Shown here: one piece after another, positions 27,526 to 37,466 of the stretch | How the letters are laid out: each line of letters begins with the position of its first letter | How positions within the stretch are numbered: position 1 is the first letter of the stretch | Assembly: GCA_947488755.1 (NCBI GenBank) | Contig: CANLAD010000001.1 | Coordinates: 572,247 to 636,246, forward strand | Direction of reading: 5' to 3' | Length of the DNA: 64,000 bases | DNA from: an uncultured Erythrobacter sp. | GTDB lineage: Bacteria > Pseudomonadota > Alphaproteobacteria > Sphingomonadales > Sphingomonadaceae | Program-made: the position numbers and the translations under genes | Notes under the pieces: generated by a model | Databases searched by the model: none | What the model saw: only the letters and a program-made list of their open reading frames with translations | What the model was told of the DNA's origin: nothing

Positions 27526-28190
27526 TCGTTCGCGGGTTCAGCCCGCTGCGCTTCGACAATGGCCACCGGCTCTGCAAGCATCTGCCCTTTCATCCAGCCC
27601 TCGCCTGTATCGGGATCGAGCGGGGCGGCGTGGATCGCTTCGACCACATCCATGCCATCAGTGACGTAGCCGAACACCGCATAGCCGTTGCGCCAGACCG
27701 GATCCTCGGCCTCCGGTTTTGCGTCGAGCCCGGTCTGATCCTGAACCATGATGGAAAAGTCGCCGTTGGCGGTTCCCGGCTCACCCATCGCCATCGAAAG
27801 GGCACCGCGCGTATGGCTAAGGCCCGTTTCGCTCGTCGGCTCATGTTTGATACCCGGTGGGACACGCTCGGGATCCCATTGGGTGCCGCCCTGAATCAGA
27901 CCGCCCGGCTGCGGACCCCAATCGACATGCATCGCGCGATAGAAGACAGTGCCGTCAAACCGATCCTCCTCGACATAGCGCAGGAAGTTGCCCGCGGTGA
28001 TCGGCGCGCGCTGCGTTTCGAGCGCAACCGTGATATCGCCCAGCTCGGTTTCGAGAACGATTTCAGTCGTTTCGTAGTCTTCCATGCCATGCTCATTGGA
28101 GGCTGCCTGCTCGCCCGCGGCTTCGGTTGGCGAAGTCTGAGCACTCGCGGCGAGCGGAGCGGCGGCGAGAAGAAGCGCGAACCATGTCAT
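27522..28190 (-). CDS. Secreted peptidyl-prolyl cis-trans isomerase (cyclophilin type)
   Basis: A 222-residue cyclophilin with signal peptide (MTWFALLLAAAPLAASAQ). The fold begins LETELGDITVALETQRAPIT, followed by NFLRYVEEDRFDGTVFYRA, LIQGG, GDFSIMVQDQ and AVFGYVTDGMDVVEAIHAA. It would assist folding of exported proteins in the periplasm. The ATG at 28190 is chosen for the signal peptide; the frame stays open to 28358 through the promoter region of blaI. It is divergent from blaI, with the BlaI-type operator between the two, so it may share that control. Confidence 0.9.
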   Translation of the reverse strand: MTWFALLLAAAPLAASAQTSPTEAAGEQAASNEHGMEDYETTEIVLETELGDITVALETQRAPITAGNFLRYVEEDRFDGTVFYRAMHVDWGPQPGGLIQGGTQWDPERVPPGIKHEPTSETGLSHTRGALSMAMGEPGTANGDFSIMVQDQTGLDAKPEAEDPVWRNGYAVFGYVTDGMDVVEAIHAAPLDPDTGEGWMKGQMLAEPVAIVEAQRAEPAND

Positions 28191-28259
28191 TCGTCCGACG
28201 ATATCGACGCTTGGCAGAAGGGCAAGGGGCAAACACGCGGACCGACCGCCTTCACTGTT

Positions 28260-28293
28260 TACACGTGTAGACGATAAGACTACACAAGTAGTC
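28260..28293. promoter_or_regulatory. Two BlaI/MecI-type operator dyads
   Basis: TACACGTGTA (28260-28269) is a perfect 10-base palindrome matching the TACAnnTGTA operator core known for BlaI/MecI. GACTACACAAGTAGTC (28278-28293) has perfect GACTAC/GTAGTC arms around ACAA. Centre-to-centre distance is about two helical turns. They lie 19-52 bases upstream of the blaI start and between it and the divergent cyclophilin gene, so autorepression is likely. Confidence 0.72.
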
Positions 28294-28311
28294 GAACCGA
28301 AGGAGGGTGGT

Positions 28312-28713
28312 TTGAGCAAACGCGCACGAAACCAGTCCGAAGACGCGCCCGAACGCATCAGCGACGCAGAGCACGCCGTTATGGAGGTGCTGTGGGATCG
28401 CGGTACGCTCTCCGCCGCCCAAGTCTGCGAAGCGGTCTGCGCGACGCGGGAATGGAGCCTCGCGACGGTAAAGACGCTTCTGTCGCGCCTGGTCCAGAAG
28501 CAGGCCGTCGGCTCGCAGCCCGATGGACGGCGCTTCCTCTACACTGCGCTGATCGAACGCTCCGATTATGTCGGCGGAGAATCGCGCCGGTTGGTGGACC
28601 GGCTGTTTGGTGGCCGCGCGGCGTCGCTGGTCGCGCATCTGGCAGAAAACGAAGCGCTTTCCGATGAAGATGTCGCCGAGATCGAGGCACTGCTCAAGGA
28701 GCTGAAGCAATGA
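28312..28713 (+). CDS. blaI: BlaI/MecI/CopY-family transcriptional repressor
   Basis: A 133-residue winged-helix repressor: ISDAEHAVMEVLWDRGTLSA (helix 1-2), then REWSLATVKTLLSRLVQK (recognition helix), a wing with GRRFLYTALI, and a C-terminal dimerisation helix FGGRAASLVAHLAENEALS. In known systems BlaI dimers repress their own operon until the BlaR1 membrane protease triggers their cleavage. The start is the TTG at 28312, well supported by GAAGGAGGG just upstream. The stop overlaps the next gene's ATG (ATGA). Two operator dyads precede it. Confidence 0.92.
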   Translation: MSKRARNQSEDAPERISDAEHAVMEVLWDRGTLSAAQVCEAVCATREWSLATVKTLLSRLVQKQAVGSQPDGRRFLYTALIERSDYVGGESRRLVDRLFGGRAASLVAHLAENEALSDEDVAEIEALLKELKQ

Positions 28714-30374
28714 TTGCCTGGCTTTTCGATACGTTGCTTTGGACGGCGGCGCTGATCGCCCTTGTCTTGCTCATCAGGCGACCAGTGGCACGCGCATTTG
28801 GTCCGCAGGTTGCCTACGCCTTGTGGGCGATACCAGCGCTGCGCCTGCTGTTTCCGCCGATCGAGCTGCCGGAATGGATGCGGCCCCCAGAGGCGGCTCC
28901 CGCCGCTCCTTCGAGCCATACGACTGCGATCCCCGACACCGCCACTCCAGTTGCGACAACCGATATGGTTGCTGGACACAGCCCGGCGGTGATCGAGGAG
29001 GCGGCGTTCGATGGGTTCGCTCCGATTTCCTCCATGTCGGACATTACGGGTTGGGTCGATTTCGACACCGCTCTCTCGTTCGGTGTGGCGGTGTGGCTCA
29101 TCGGCGCCGCCATTGTTCTGGCCCGTCGTTTCTCGGCCTATTTTCGCTTGCGTGACGAATTGCTCGCGGGCGGTTGCGAGGTTGGGAAAGTGGGGGCCGT
29201 GCGCCTGATCGAAACGCCTCAAACCGATGCCCCGCTAGCATTTGGCGTGATCGACAAGGTCATTGCTCTGCCGCGCGGCTTCCTCGCGCAGCCTGACCGG
29301 ACCGCACGCGACCTCGCCATCGCTCACGAGCTGGCGCATCACAATGGGCATGATCTGTTGGTCAACATGCTCGTGCAGCCGCTGTTCGCGCTGCACTGGT
29401 TCAGTCCGTTAGGCCATTACGGCTGGCTGGCGCTGCGCCGTGATCAGGAAGCGGCGTGCGATGCGCGCGTCGTTCAATCCCGTCCGCAGGAAGTTCGTCA
29501 GGCTTATGCGGATGTCATCGTCGGGTTTGCGACGGGGCCTGACGTTGCGCTCGCGGCGCCTATGGCCTGCCCTGTTCTGGGCGAGAAATCCATTATTCAC
29601 CGGTTGAGGAGTTTGAAAATGCCCGATCCATCGATCCGTCGCCGCATCACTGGTCGCGCGTTGCTTGCAACCGGGGTTCTGGCTCTGCCGCTCACCGCGT
29701 CGATCAGCTATGCCGCAAGCGAGACGAGCGCGCCGACTGCGCCTGCAGCGCCGGCACCGCCGGTCCTGGCGCCCGCACCACCGACACCTCCCGCGCCTCC
29801 GACACCGCCCTCCGCGCCCGCTTTCGCACCGGTCGTGGGAGCGCAGGGTGTCGCTCAATCGATCGAGACGGTTGACCCCGACACGGTCGAAGTCACCGAA
29901 AATGCCGAGGAGACATGGACGGTCGTCCACCGCGATGAGAACACGCAGTCCGACGGGCGGACAGAAACGCGTGTCGAACAGGTCACGATAGTCGGTAATG
30001 ACAAGCATCTCAGCGCTGCCGAGATGGAAGCGATGCTGGAGGGCTTGCGGGTCGGCCTTCAGGAAGCCGAACGCGCGATCGAGCAGATCCCGTCCACTAT
30101 CGACATGGCGCTGTCTGTCGCGGGCGAAGCTCGGACGGAAATCCGCATGGATTGCAGCAACCGGTCGCGTGAAGTCGCCGAAACCACCGAGTTGGCCGAT
30201 GGCTCGACATTGGTCACGATCTGTCGAAAGCGGATCTATGCCGAAGCGCTCGAAGGATTGCGCGAGGCACGGGAAGAGATCGCGAAAGACCGCGAGATTT
30301 CGCGGGAAACACGCGAGCGGGTAATTGAAACCCTCGAACGGCAGATCGAGCGCTGGGAGGACCGGGCCGGCTGA
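28710..30374 (+). CDS. BlaR1/MecR1-like M56 metallopeptidase lacking a penicillin-sensor domain
   Basis: A 554-residue membrane protease. N-terminal helices (MIAWLFDTLLWTAALIALVL and following) resemble BlaR1. The zinc-protease motif HELAH lies at 206-210, followed by HWFSPLGHYGWLALRRDQE and ACDARV. After a further hydrophobic segment (ALLATGVLALPLTASISYA) a Pro/Ala-rich linker begins. The remaining 170 or so residues are acidic and coiled-coil-like, ending in ERQIERWEDRAG. There is no SxxK serine sensor domain as in BlaR1, so the inducing signal is unlikely to be a beta-lactam acylating this protein. Coupled to blaI by ATGA. Confidence 0.88.
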   Translation: MIAWLFDTLLWTAALIALVLLIRRPVARAFGPQVAYALWAIPALRLLFPPIELPEWMRPPEAAPAAPSSHTTAIPDTATPVATTDMVAGHSPAVIEEAAFDGFAPISSMSDITGWVDFDTALSFGVAVWLIGAAIVLARRFSAYFRLRDELLAGGCEVGKVGAVRLIETPQTDAPLAFGVIDKVIALPRGFLAQPDRTARDLAIAHELAHHNGHDLLVNMLVQPLFALHWFSPLGHYGWLALRRDQEAACDARVVQSRPQEVRQAYADVIVGFATGPDVALAAPMACPVLGEKSIIHRLRSLKMPDPSIRRRITGRALLATGVLALPLTASISYAASETSAPTAPAAPAPPVLAPAPPTPPAPPTPPSAPAFAPVVGAQGVAQSIETVDPDTVEVTENAEETWTVVHRDENTQSDGRTETRVEQVTIVGNDKHLSAAEMEAMLEGLRVGLQEAERAIEQIPSTIDMALSVAGEARTEIRMDCSNRSREVAETTELADGSTLVTICRKRIYAEALEGLREAREEIAKDREISRETRERVIETLERQIERWEDRAG

Positions 30375-30432
30375 TTTTAGTGGGTCGCGCTCACGATGTC
30401 AGCGCAGCCCGGGTGAATGGGCAGGTATCGCT

Positions 30433-31284
30433 TCAGCCGATCTGCGTGATCCGATCACACGCACGATCGTCTCCCTGCAAGCCCAATTGCAGAGCCTGTT
30501 GCCGCTGCTGGCTCGATCCGTGGGTGAAGCTTTCGGGATTGGCGCGCTGGCCGGCACGGCGCTGCAGCGTATCATCGCCGATCGCGCTCGCGGCGCGTAG
30601 TCCTTCGCGCATATCGCCGCGTTCCAGCAGGTTGCGGTTCTTGCCCGCCCAGACCCCCGCATAACAATCCGCCTGCAATTCCATCAGCACGTTGAGCTGA
30701 TTGGCCTGCGAGCGATTGGCGTTCTGCGCGCTGCGGATCTGGCCGGAAATGCCAGTAATAGTCTGGATGTGATGGCCGAATTCGTGCGCCACGACATACA
30801 GCCGCGCGAAGTCCCCGCCTTCGCCTGACATGCGAGCGAGCTGATCGTAAAAGCCGGTATCGATGTAGATCGTTTCGTTCGCGGGGCAGTAGAACGGCCC
30901 CAACCCGACAGAAGCGCTACCGCATGCGGTGTTGAATTGCTGACTGGTCACGAAGCGCAAGGACGGTTGGCGGAACTCGACACCCTGCTCGGCAAATGTG
31001 CGCGCCCATGTCTCATTGAGTGAGGTGAGGGCGGCGCAGGTTTCATTGGCATATTCGTTCGAGGTGCAGATCGCCTGCTCGTCTTCGTTCTGCGGAGTTT
31101 GCGTGGAGCCGGTCTGCTGCTGCACACCTTCGACCAGTCCGATCGTCTGCATCGGGTCGACACCGAAGAACAGTGCACCTGCCGCCGCGATCATTATGGT
31201 TACGCACCCGATACCGCCCGCTTTTCGTCCGCGACCCGTAGTCCCGACATTGATTTTCGATGTGTCGAACGGATTGAGACGCAT
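30433..31284 (-). CDS. Neutral zinc metallopeptidase (YpfJ family)
   Basis: A 283-residue membrane-anchored protein of the YpfJ/zinc metallopeptidase family (PF04228 type). It starts MRLNPFDTSKINVGTTGRG, has a transmembrane segment (CVTIMIAAAGALFFGV), then a peptidase domain with GLGPFYCPANETIYIDTGFY, HEFGHHIQ (HExxH) and the third-ligand region MELQADCYAGVWA. No specific substrate is known to me. The start at 31284 fits the family N-terminus, and the longer opening to 31524 is rejected. It is convergent with the M56 gene and divergent from the hydroxybutyrate dehydrogenase. Confidence 0.92.
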   Translation of the reverse strand: MRLNPFDTSKINVGTTGRGRKAGGIGCVTIMIAAAGALFFGVDPMQTIGLVEGVQQQTGSTQTPQNEDEQAICTSNEYANETCAALTSLNETWARTFAEQGVEFRQPSLRFVTSQQFNTACGSASVGLGPFYCPANETIYIDTGFYDQLARMSGEGGDFARLYVVAHEFGHHIQTITGISGQIRSAQNANRSQANQLNVLMELQADCYAGVWAGKNRNLLERGDMREGLRAASAIGDDTLQRRAGQRANPESFTHGSSQQRQQALQLGLQGDDRACDRITQIG

Positions 31285-31423
31285 CTGCTGATCCCCTGTT
31301 CCCCATGCCTCGGCTTGCCGCAAATCCATGTCGTTTGGACTGGACAGTTGCGGGCTGCATGGCATTAGCCTGTGCAGGTCCAATGTATAGCTGAAGGAGT
31401 TGTGCCCGGTGCAACAGGGGGAA

Positions 31424-32176
31424 ATGTTGAAGGGCAAGCGGGCGCTTGTCACCGGGTCGACATCCGGGATCGGCCTGGCCGTGGCGCGTGCGTTGCGCGA
31501 AGAGGGCGCGGATATAATCCTCAATGGGCTGGGCGATCAGGACGAGATCGACACCCTCGCTGAGGAATTGGGCGCGCGGTACGAAGGCGCGAACCTGCTC
31601 GATCCGGCGGCGATCGAAGCGATGATGGAGGCTGTCGGCCCGGTCGATATTCTCGTCAACAATGCCGGGATGCAGCACGTGTCGCCGGTGGAGGACTTCC
31701 CGCCTGCGAAATGGGATGCGGTGATCGCGCTCAACCTGACGGCGGCGTTCCACACCGTGCGCCTCGCAGTGCCGGGGATGAAAGCGAAGGGTTGGGGTCG
31801 GATCATCAACACCGCGTCCGCGCACTCGACCGCTGCCTCGCCGTTCAAGAGCGCCTATGTAGCCAGCAAGCACGCCGTCGCCGGGTTTACCAAGACCATC
31901 GCGCTCGAACTTGCGCAAAGCGGAGTTACCGCCAATTGCATCAGCCCGGGCTATGTCTGGACGCCGCTGGTGGAGGGACAGATCCCCGACACGATGGCAG
32001 CGCGTGGACTCAGCCGCGAAGAGGTCATCAACGACGTGCTGCTTGCAAAGCAGCCGACCAAGAAGTTCGTCCAGCCCGAGGAGGTCGGAGCGCTTGCTGT
32101 GTTTCTGTGCCGGGAGGAAGCGGGTAACGTCACTGGCGCGAACTGGAGCATCGATGGAGGCTGGACAGCCGAATGA
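31424..32176 (+). CDS. bdhA: 3-hydroxybutyrate dehydrogenase
   Basis: A 250-residue SDR that interconverts (R)-3-hydroxybutyrate and acetoacetate with NAD. The cofactor motif TGSTSGIG lies near residue 9. Family-specific features include NNAGMQHVSPVEDFP, catalytic YVASKHAV, CISPGYVWTPLVEGQIP and the terminal ANWSIDGGW. The ATG at 31424 follows AGGGGGAA. It may act downstream of the PhaZ-like hydrolase at 5.5 kb in use of stored polyhydroxybutyrate, although the two are not linked. Its stop overlaps the M28 peptidase start (ATGA), so the two are probably one operon. Confidence 0.92.
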   Translation: MLKGKRALVTGSTSGIGLAVARALREEGADIILNGLGDQDEIDTLAEELGARYEGANLLDPAAIEAMMEAVGPVDILVNNAGMQHVSPVEDFPPAKWDAVIALNLTAAFHTVRLAVPGMKAKGWGRIINTASAHSTAASPFKSAYVASKHAVAGFTKTIALELAQSGVTANCISPGYVWTPLVEGQIPDTMAARGLSREEVINDVLLAKQPTKKFVQPEEVGALAVFLCREEAGNVTGANWSIDGGWTAE

Positions 32177-33672
32177 CCGGGGCGCTTCGCCTTTTTCTCG
32201 GATGTCTTGGTGCATTGGCCCTGGCCGGTTGCGCGACGACGCCCGAACCTGTCAGCGACAGCGAACGCGCGGAGATTGGCGAGCGGTTGATGCGCGACAT
32301 CTCGGTTCTTGCAAGTGACGAGTTCGAGGGGCGCAAACCCGGAACGTCGGGTGAGGATCTTACGGTCGAGTATGTCATCCGGCAGTTCGAGGCAGCCGGT
32401 CTCTCTCCGGGCACGAACATACCCGGCAGTCCGTGGCGAGCGCCCGTTGCGCTGACCAGTGTCGAACCGCAGGGCGGGACGCTCACGGTCGTTTCGGGCG
32501 ATCGCGAAACATCGCTTAACACGCGTGAGCTGGCCTTCTTCACGACCGACAGCAGGACGCTGGTTTCCGACGCGGAGATGCTCTTCGTGGGCTATCGTGC
32601 GGAGGACGTTCCAGCGGAGCAGGTGATGGGCCGCGTCGTCGTGATGCTCGGCGAAGAAGGCAAAAGTCCGGCGCGTCGCAGGTCATTGTTTACCAAGGGG
32701 CCCGCGGCAATCGTGACGGTTACCGATAGCGAGATCGCCATCCGCACACTTCGGCGAACATATGGCCGTGAAGTCCTCTCGCTTGCAGGCGAAGGTGTGA
32801 GCACAGCGATGGCGATGGTCAGCGACGAAGGCATGGAGCGCGCGCTTGGGGAGGACGTCTGGCGCGCCTTGCGAAACGCAGCGCAAGGCGATGATTTCAG
32901 GCCCGTCCTTCTTCCCACCACCGCCAGTCTCGACGCGCGAACGAAGCGCCGGGAATTCGAAAGCGGCAATCTCATCGGTGTGCTGCCGGGCCTTTCGCCT
33001 GAGACGGGTGCGGTGTTGTTGATCGCCCACTGGGATCACCTCGGCAGGTGTGGGGACGATGGGCAACCGGACGCGATCTGCAACGGCGCCATCGACAATG
33101 CCAGCGGCGTCGCCTCGCTGCTCGAACTCGCTCGCCGCCTTGCCGCAAGCGGACCGCATGATCGCGATATCTATTTCGTCGCGACGACTGCGGAAGAATC
33201 CGGCTTACTGGGCGCGAAGGCATTTCTCGCCGCGCCCCCCAAACCGCTCGACACCTTCATCGCGGCATTCAATTTCGACACGGTCGCGCTCGCGCCGGCA
33301 GGAAGTCCCGTCGGCTTTGTCGGTGAAGGACGCACCGCGCTCGATGCCTTGATACGCGAGGCAATCGAGGCCGAAGGGCGCCAGATCGGAGATCGCGAAT
33401 TTGCCGAGAGCTTTGTCAAGCGGCAGGATAGTTGGGCGCTGTTGCAAGAAGGTGTGCCGGCGGTGTTCGTATCCTCCGCGTTCGGCTCGCCCGACCTCGC
33501 CTGGCCCTATCTCGAAGGTGACTACCACCGCGTATCGGACGAGGTCCAGAAGATCGAACTGGGCGGTGCGATAGACGACCTGCTCTTGCACGAAGGTCTC
33601 ATTCGCCGGATCGCCAGCGCGCAGGACTACAGTCCGTCCGAGAACCAGGTCGTGGGCGGTGCGCAGGACTGA
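32173..33672 (+). CDS. M28 family aminopeptidase, lipoprotein
   Basis: A 499-residue exported peptidase. The N-terminus is a lipoprotein signal (LRLFLGCLGALALAGC, cysteine near residue 20). A PA-like insert (VGYRAEDVPAEQVMGRVVVM) precedes the catalytic zinc domain: IAHWDHLGRC, GAIDNASGVASLLELARR, ATTAEESGLLGAKAFL and the late DYHRVSDE. These are the M28 zinc ligands and catalytic acid. The likely role is degradation of peptides at the envelope; substrate unknown. It is translationally coupled to bdhA upstream. Confidence 0.92.
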   Translation: MTGALRLFLGCLGALALAGCATTPEPVSDSERAEIGERLMRDISVLASDEFEGRKPGTSGEDLTVEYVIRQFEAAGLSPGTNIPGSPWRAPVALTSVEPQGGTLTVVSGDRETSLNTRELAFFTTDSRTLVSDAEMLFVGYRAEDVPAEQVMGRVVVMLGEEGKSPARRRSLFTKGPAAIVTVTDSEIAIRTLRRTYGREVLSLAGEGVSTAMAMVSDEGMERALGEDVWRALRNAAQGDDFRPVLLPTTASLDARTKRREFESGNLIGVLPGLSPETGAVLLIAHWDHLGRCGDDGQPDAICNGAIDNASGVASLLELARRLAASGPHDRDIYFVATTAEESGLLGAKAFLAAPPKPLDTFIAAFNFDTVALAPAGSPVGFVGEGRTALDALIREAIEAEGRQIGDREFAESFVKRQDSWALLQEGVPAVFVSSAFGSPDLAWPYLEGDYHRVSDEVQKIELGGAIDDLLLHEGLIRRIASAQDYSPSENQVVGGAQD

Positions 33673-33772
33673 GGCGTCGACATCGACGATCGCGACCCTA
33701 GCGTAGGCCGCTCGCGATGCCTACATCGCGCACTCGCGAATCGCGCCCGATCCAACCGAAAGCCGCACGTAA

Positions 33773-35227
<1,455 letters not shown>

Positions 35228-35251
35228 TCCTTCCTCGCGACAGATCGCACC

Positions 35252-36430
35252 ATGACGCCCCCCGCACGGGTTCAGGCGGCAATCGAGCTGCTCGATGCCA
35301 TCATCGAAGCCGCGCGGGCCAAGGGCGCGCCTGCGGACCGCTTGATCGCCGAATACTTCCGCGCGCGGCGCTATGCCGGATCGAAGGATCGCCGTGCGGT
35401 TCGCGAACTCGTTTATCGCGCAGTGCGGCTGTGTGGCCCGGTGCCCGATGGCGGCCGGGCTGCCATGCACGCGCTGGCTGTGGCAGATCCCTCGTTGGCG
35501 CCTGAGTTCGATGGGTCCACGCACGGGCCTGCTCCGCTGGCGACGCACGAAGTGCCAGCCCAGACCGGGATTGCGCCGGAATGGCTCACCGAACGCCTTT
35601 CGAAGTCCGGCATATGGGGCGACGAGGCGGCGGCGCTGTTGGAGCGCGCGCCGCTAGATATTCGGGTCAACGCGCTCAAAGCGAGACGAGATACAATCGA
35701 TCTGCCGGAAGAGGGAGAACCGCTCGCCGCGCCGAATGCGATCCGTCTACCGACCGGTCTCAATGTCGATCAATGGCCCGCCTATCGTGACGGACTCATC
35801 GAAGTGCAGGACCACGGCAGCCAATGGGTTTGCGAAGCGCTCGACGGGCGGGGCGGGGAAATCATCGTCGATCTGTGTGCAGGGGCCGGAGGCAAAACGC
35901 TGGCTCTGGCTGCAGCGACCGGCAACGCTGCGACGCTGGTGGCAGCGGACACCGATGCGCGGCGGCTCGGCAATCTCGCGCCGCGGGCGGCGAGGGCCGG
36001 TGCAAAAATCGCCCACACGATTCTGCTCAATCCCGGACGGGAGATCGAAGCACTTGAGCCGTGGATGGGCGAAGCCGATCGCGTCCTTGTCGATGCGCCA
36101 TGTTCGGGCAGCGGCACCTGGCGGCGCAATCCCGAGAGTCGCTGGCGACTGGACCCCACCGAAATCAAGCGGCTGACGGCTTTGCAGGATCACGTGCTCG
36201 ATCTTGGTGCAAAGCTCGTGAAGCCGGGCGGCATCCTCGTTTACGTTACCTGCTCCGTGCTTGATGAAGAGGGCGCCAACCGCATGGACAGTTTCCTTGC
36301 TCGTCACAAGGGTTGGACCACCGAGGCCGTACCGGTCCCGCTTGGGTCGAAGCGGGGGAACGGGACGCGGCTGACACCGTTCCAGGACGGCACGGACGGC
36401 TTTTTTATCGCCATCGCCCGCCGTGCGTGA
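35252..36430 (+). CDS. RsmB-like rRNA (cytosine-5) methyltransferase
   Basis: A 392-residue RsmB/NOP family methyltransferase. The N-terminal NusB-like RNA-binding region (AAIELLDAIIEAARAKG, YAGSKDRRAVRELVYR) is followed by the Rossmann domain: EVQDHGSQWV, SAM site DLCAGAGGKTLALAA, DAPCSGSGTWRRNPESRW with the first catalytic cysteine, and VYVTCSVLDEE with the second. It methylates cytosine C5 in rRNA, probably 16S C967 as for RsmB, though site specificity is not certain from sequence. It is shorter than E. coli RsmB (about 430). Confidence 0.9.
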   Translation: MTPPARVQAAIELLDAIIEAARAKGAPADRLIAEYFRARRYAGSKDRRAVRELVYRAVRLCGPVPDGGRAAMHALAVADPSLAPEFDGSTHGPAPLATHEVPAQTGIAPEWLTERLSKSGIWGDEAAALLERAPLDIRVNALKARRDTIDLPEEGEPLAAPNAIRLPTGLNVDQWPAYRDGLIEVQDHGSQWVCEALDGRGGEIIVDLCAGAGGKTLALAAATGNAATLVAADTDARRLGNLAPRAARAGAKIAHTILLNPGREIEALEPWMGEADRVLVDAPCSGSGTWRRNPESRWRLDPTEIKRLTALQDHVLDLGAKLVKPGGILVYVTCSVLDEEGANRMDSFLARHKGWTTEAVPVPLGSKRGNGTRLTPFQDGTDGFFIAIARRA

Positions 36431-36492
36431 TAGTCCATGAATCTATGGCCAAGCCCCCTTCCAATCGGCTTGCGAAGTTCAAGGAGCTCGTG

Positions 36493-36987
36493 ATGCGTTT
36501 TGCGCCTGCCGCCCTGGTCCTCTCCCTTTTTCTTGCCACCACGGCAAGTGTGACCAGTGCGGACGAGCCTGACGCCGATCCTCGCGCATCATCGTTGCTG
36601 ATGCAGGGCAGGGCCGCGCTCGAAGCGGGCGAGACACAGGCTGCCATCGACGCGTTCGAAGCCGCTTTAGCGGTCGATCCAGCTTACACACCGACATTCT
36701 TGTATCTGGCAGAGGCGGCGCGCAGCGACGGGTTGCAGGGCAAGGCAATCCGCTATTACCGCGAAGCATTGATGCGCGATCCCGATAATTTCGCCGCGAT
36801 CTCGGGCGAAGGTGCGGCGTTGGTTGAAAAGGGCGCGATCGAAAAGGCGCAGCGCAATCTCGCCCGGCTGGAAAGTCTTTGTGGGTCGAATTGCCCCGAA
36901 ACCGTCGCTCTGGAAGCAACGATCGCCCAGGGACCGCAGCAGCGGCTTGCCGTCGAGACGCCTGACAATGCGGCCTCGACCAACTGA
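36493..36987 (+). CDS. Secreted TPR protein
   Basis: A 164-residue protein with a signal peptide (MRFAPAALVLSLFLATTASV) and about three tetratricopeptide repeats: ASSLLMQGRAALEAGETQAA, PTFLYLAEAARSDG and FAAISGEGAALVEKG. Two cysteines in LCGSNCPE may form a disulfide, consistent with periplasmic location. The ATG at 36493 is chosen because AAGGAG lies at ideal distance; ATG at 36445 would add 16 residues. It probably mediates protein contacts, but the role is unknown. It is convergent with rppH, 5 bases apart. Confidence 0.85.
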   Translation: MRFAPAALVLSLFLATTASVTSADEPDADPRASSLLMQGRAALEAGETQAAIDAFEAALAVDPAYTPTFLYLAEAARSDGLQGKAIRYYREALMRDPDNFAAISGEGAALVEKGAIEKAQRNLARLESLCGSNCPETVALEATIAQGPQQRLAVETPDNAASTN

Positions 36988-36992
36988 TCAGG

Positions 36993-37466
36993 TCAGATAT
37001 GGTCGCGGAATTCCTCGACCAGAGCGGCGTAGACCTCGCGTTTGAACGGGACGATCAGGTCCGGCAAGCGCTCCGGTTCAACCCATTGGTAGGCCTTGAA
37101 TTCAGGATGCTCATGCGCCTGTAAGTCGATGTCGCTTTCACCGCCCAGGAAGCGGCCCAGAAACCAATTCTGCTCCTGCCCGCGATATTTACCACCCCAG
37201 ACTTTTCCCTGAAGTTCCGGCGGCAAATCGTAGCGATAGGCTTGCGAGGCGCGAGCAATGATTTCGACGAGATGCGCTTCGATCCCCGTCTCTTCGTGCA
37301 GTTCGCGAAGTGCGGCGGTTTCTTCGTCCTCGCCGGGATCGATACCGCCTTGCGGCATCTGCCACGTGCCGAGAACCTGTTTTCCGATCCGCTGCCCGAC
37401 CAGAACGAGTCCATCCTGATTGGCGAGCATGAAGCCCGCGCACGGCCGATATCCAAGGTCATTCAT
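36993..37466 (-). CDS. rppH: RNA pyrophosphohydrolase
   Basis: A 157-residue Nudix hydrolase. It starts NDLGYRPCAGFMLANQDGLV, has WQMPQGGIDPGE and a complete Nudix box GGIDPGEDEETAALRELHEETGI, then YRGQEQNWFLGRFLG, the RppH-specific segment. It removes pyrophosphate from the 5-prime end of mRNA to trigger RNase E decay. Its ATG overlaps the stop of the upstream esterase gene (ATGA), so it is the second gene of a two-gene operon. Confidence 0.95.
   Translation of the reverse strand: MNDLGYRPCAGFMLANQDGLVLVGQRIGKQVLGTWQMPQGGIDPGEDEETAALRELHEETGIEAHLVEIIARASQAYRYDLPPELQGKVWGGKYRGQEQNWFLGRFLGGESDIDLQAHEHPEFKAYQWVEPERLPDLIVPFKREVYAALVEEFRDHI

Noticed and set aside
27102..28358. Longer N-terminus for the cyclophilin (to 28358)
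   Set aside because: The extension crosses the BlaI-type operators and blaI promoter; the start at 28190 gives a proper signal peptide.
30375..30432. Terminator between the convergent M56 and zinc peptidase genes
   Set aside because: No clear inverted repeat in the 58-base gap.
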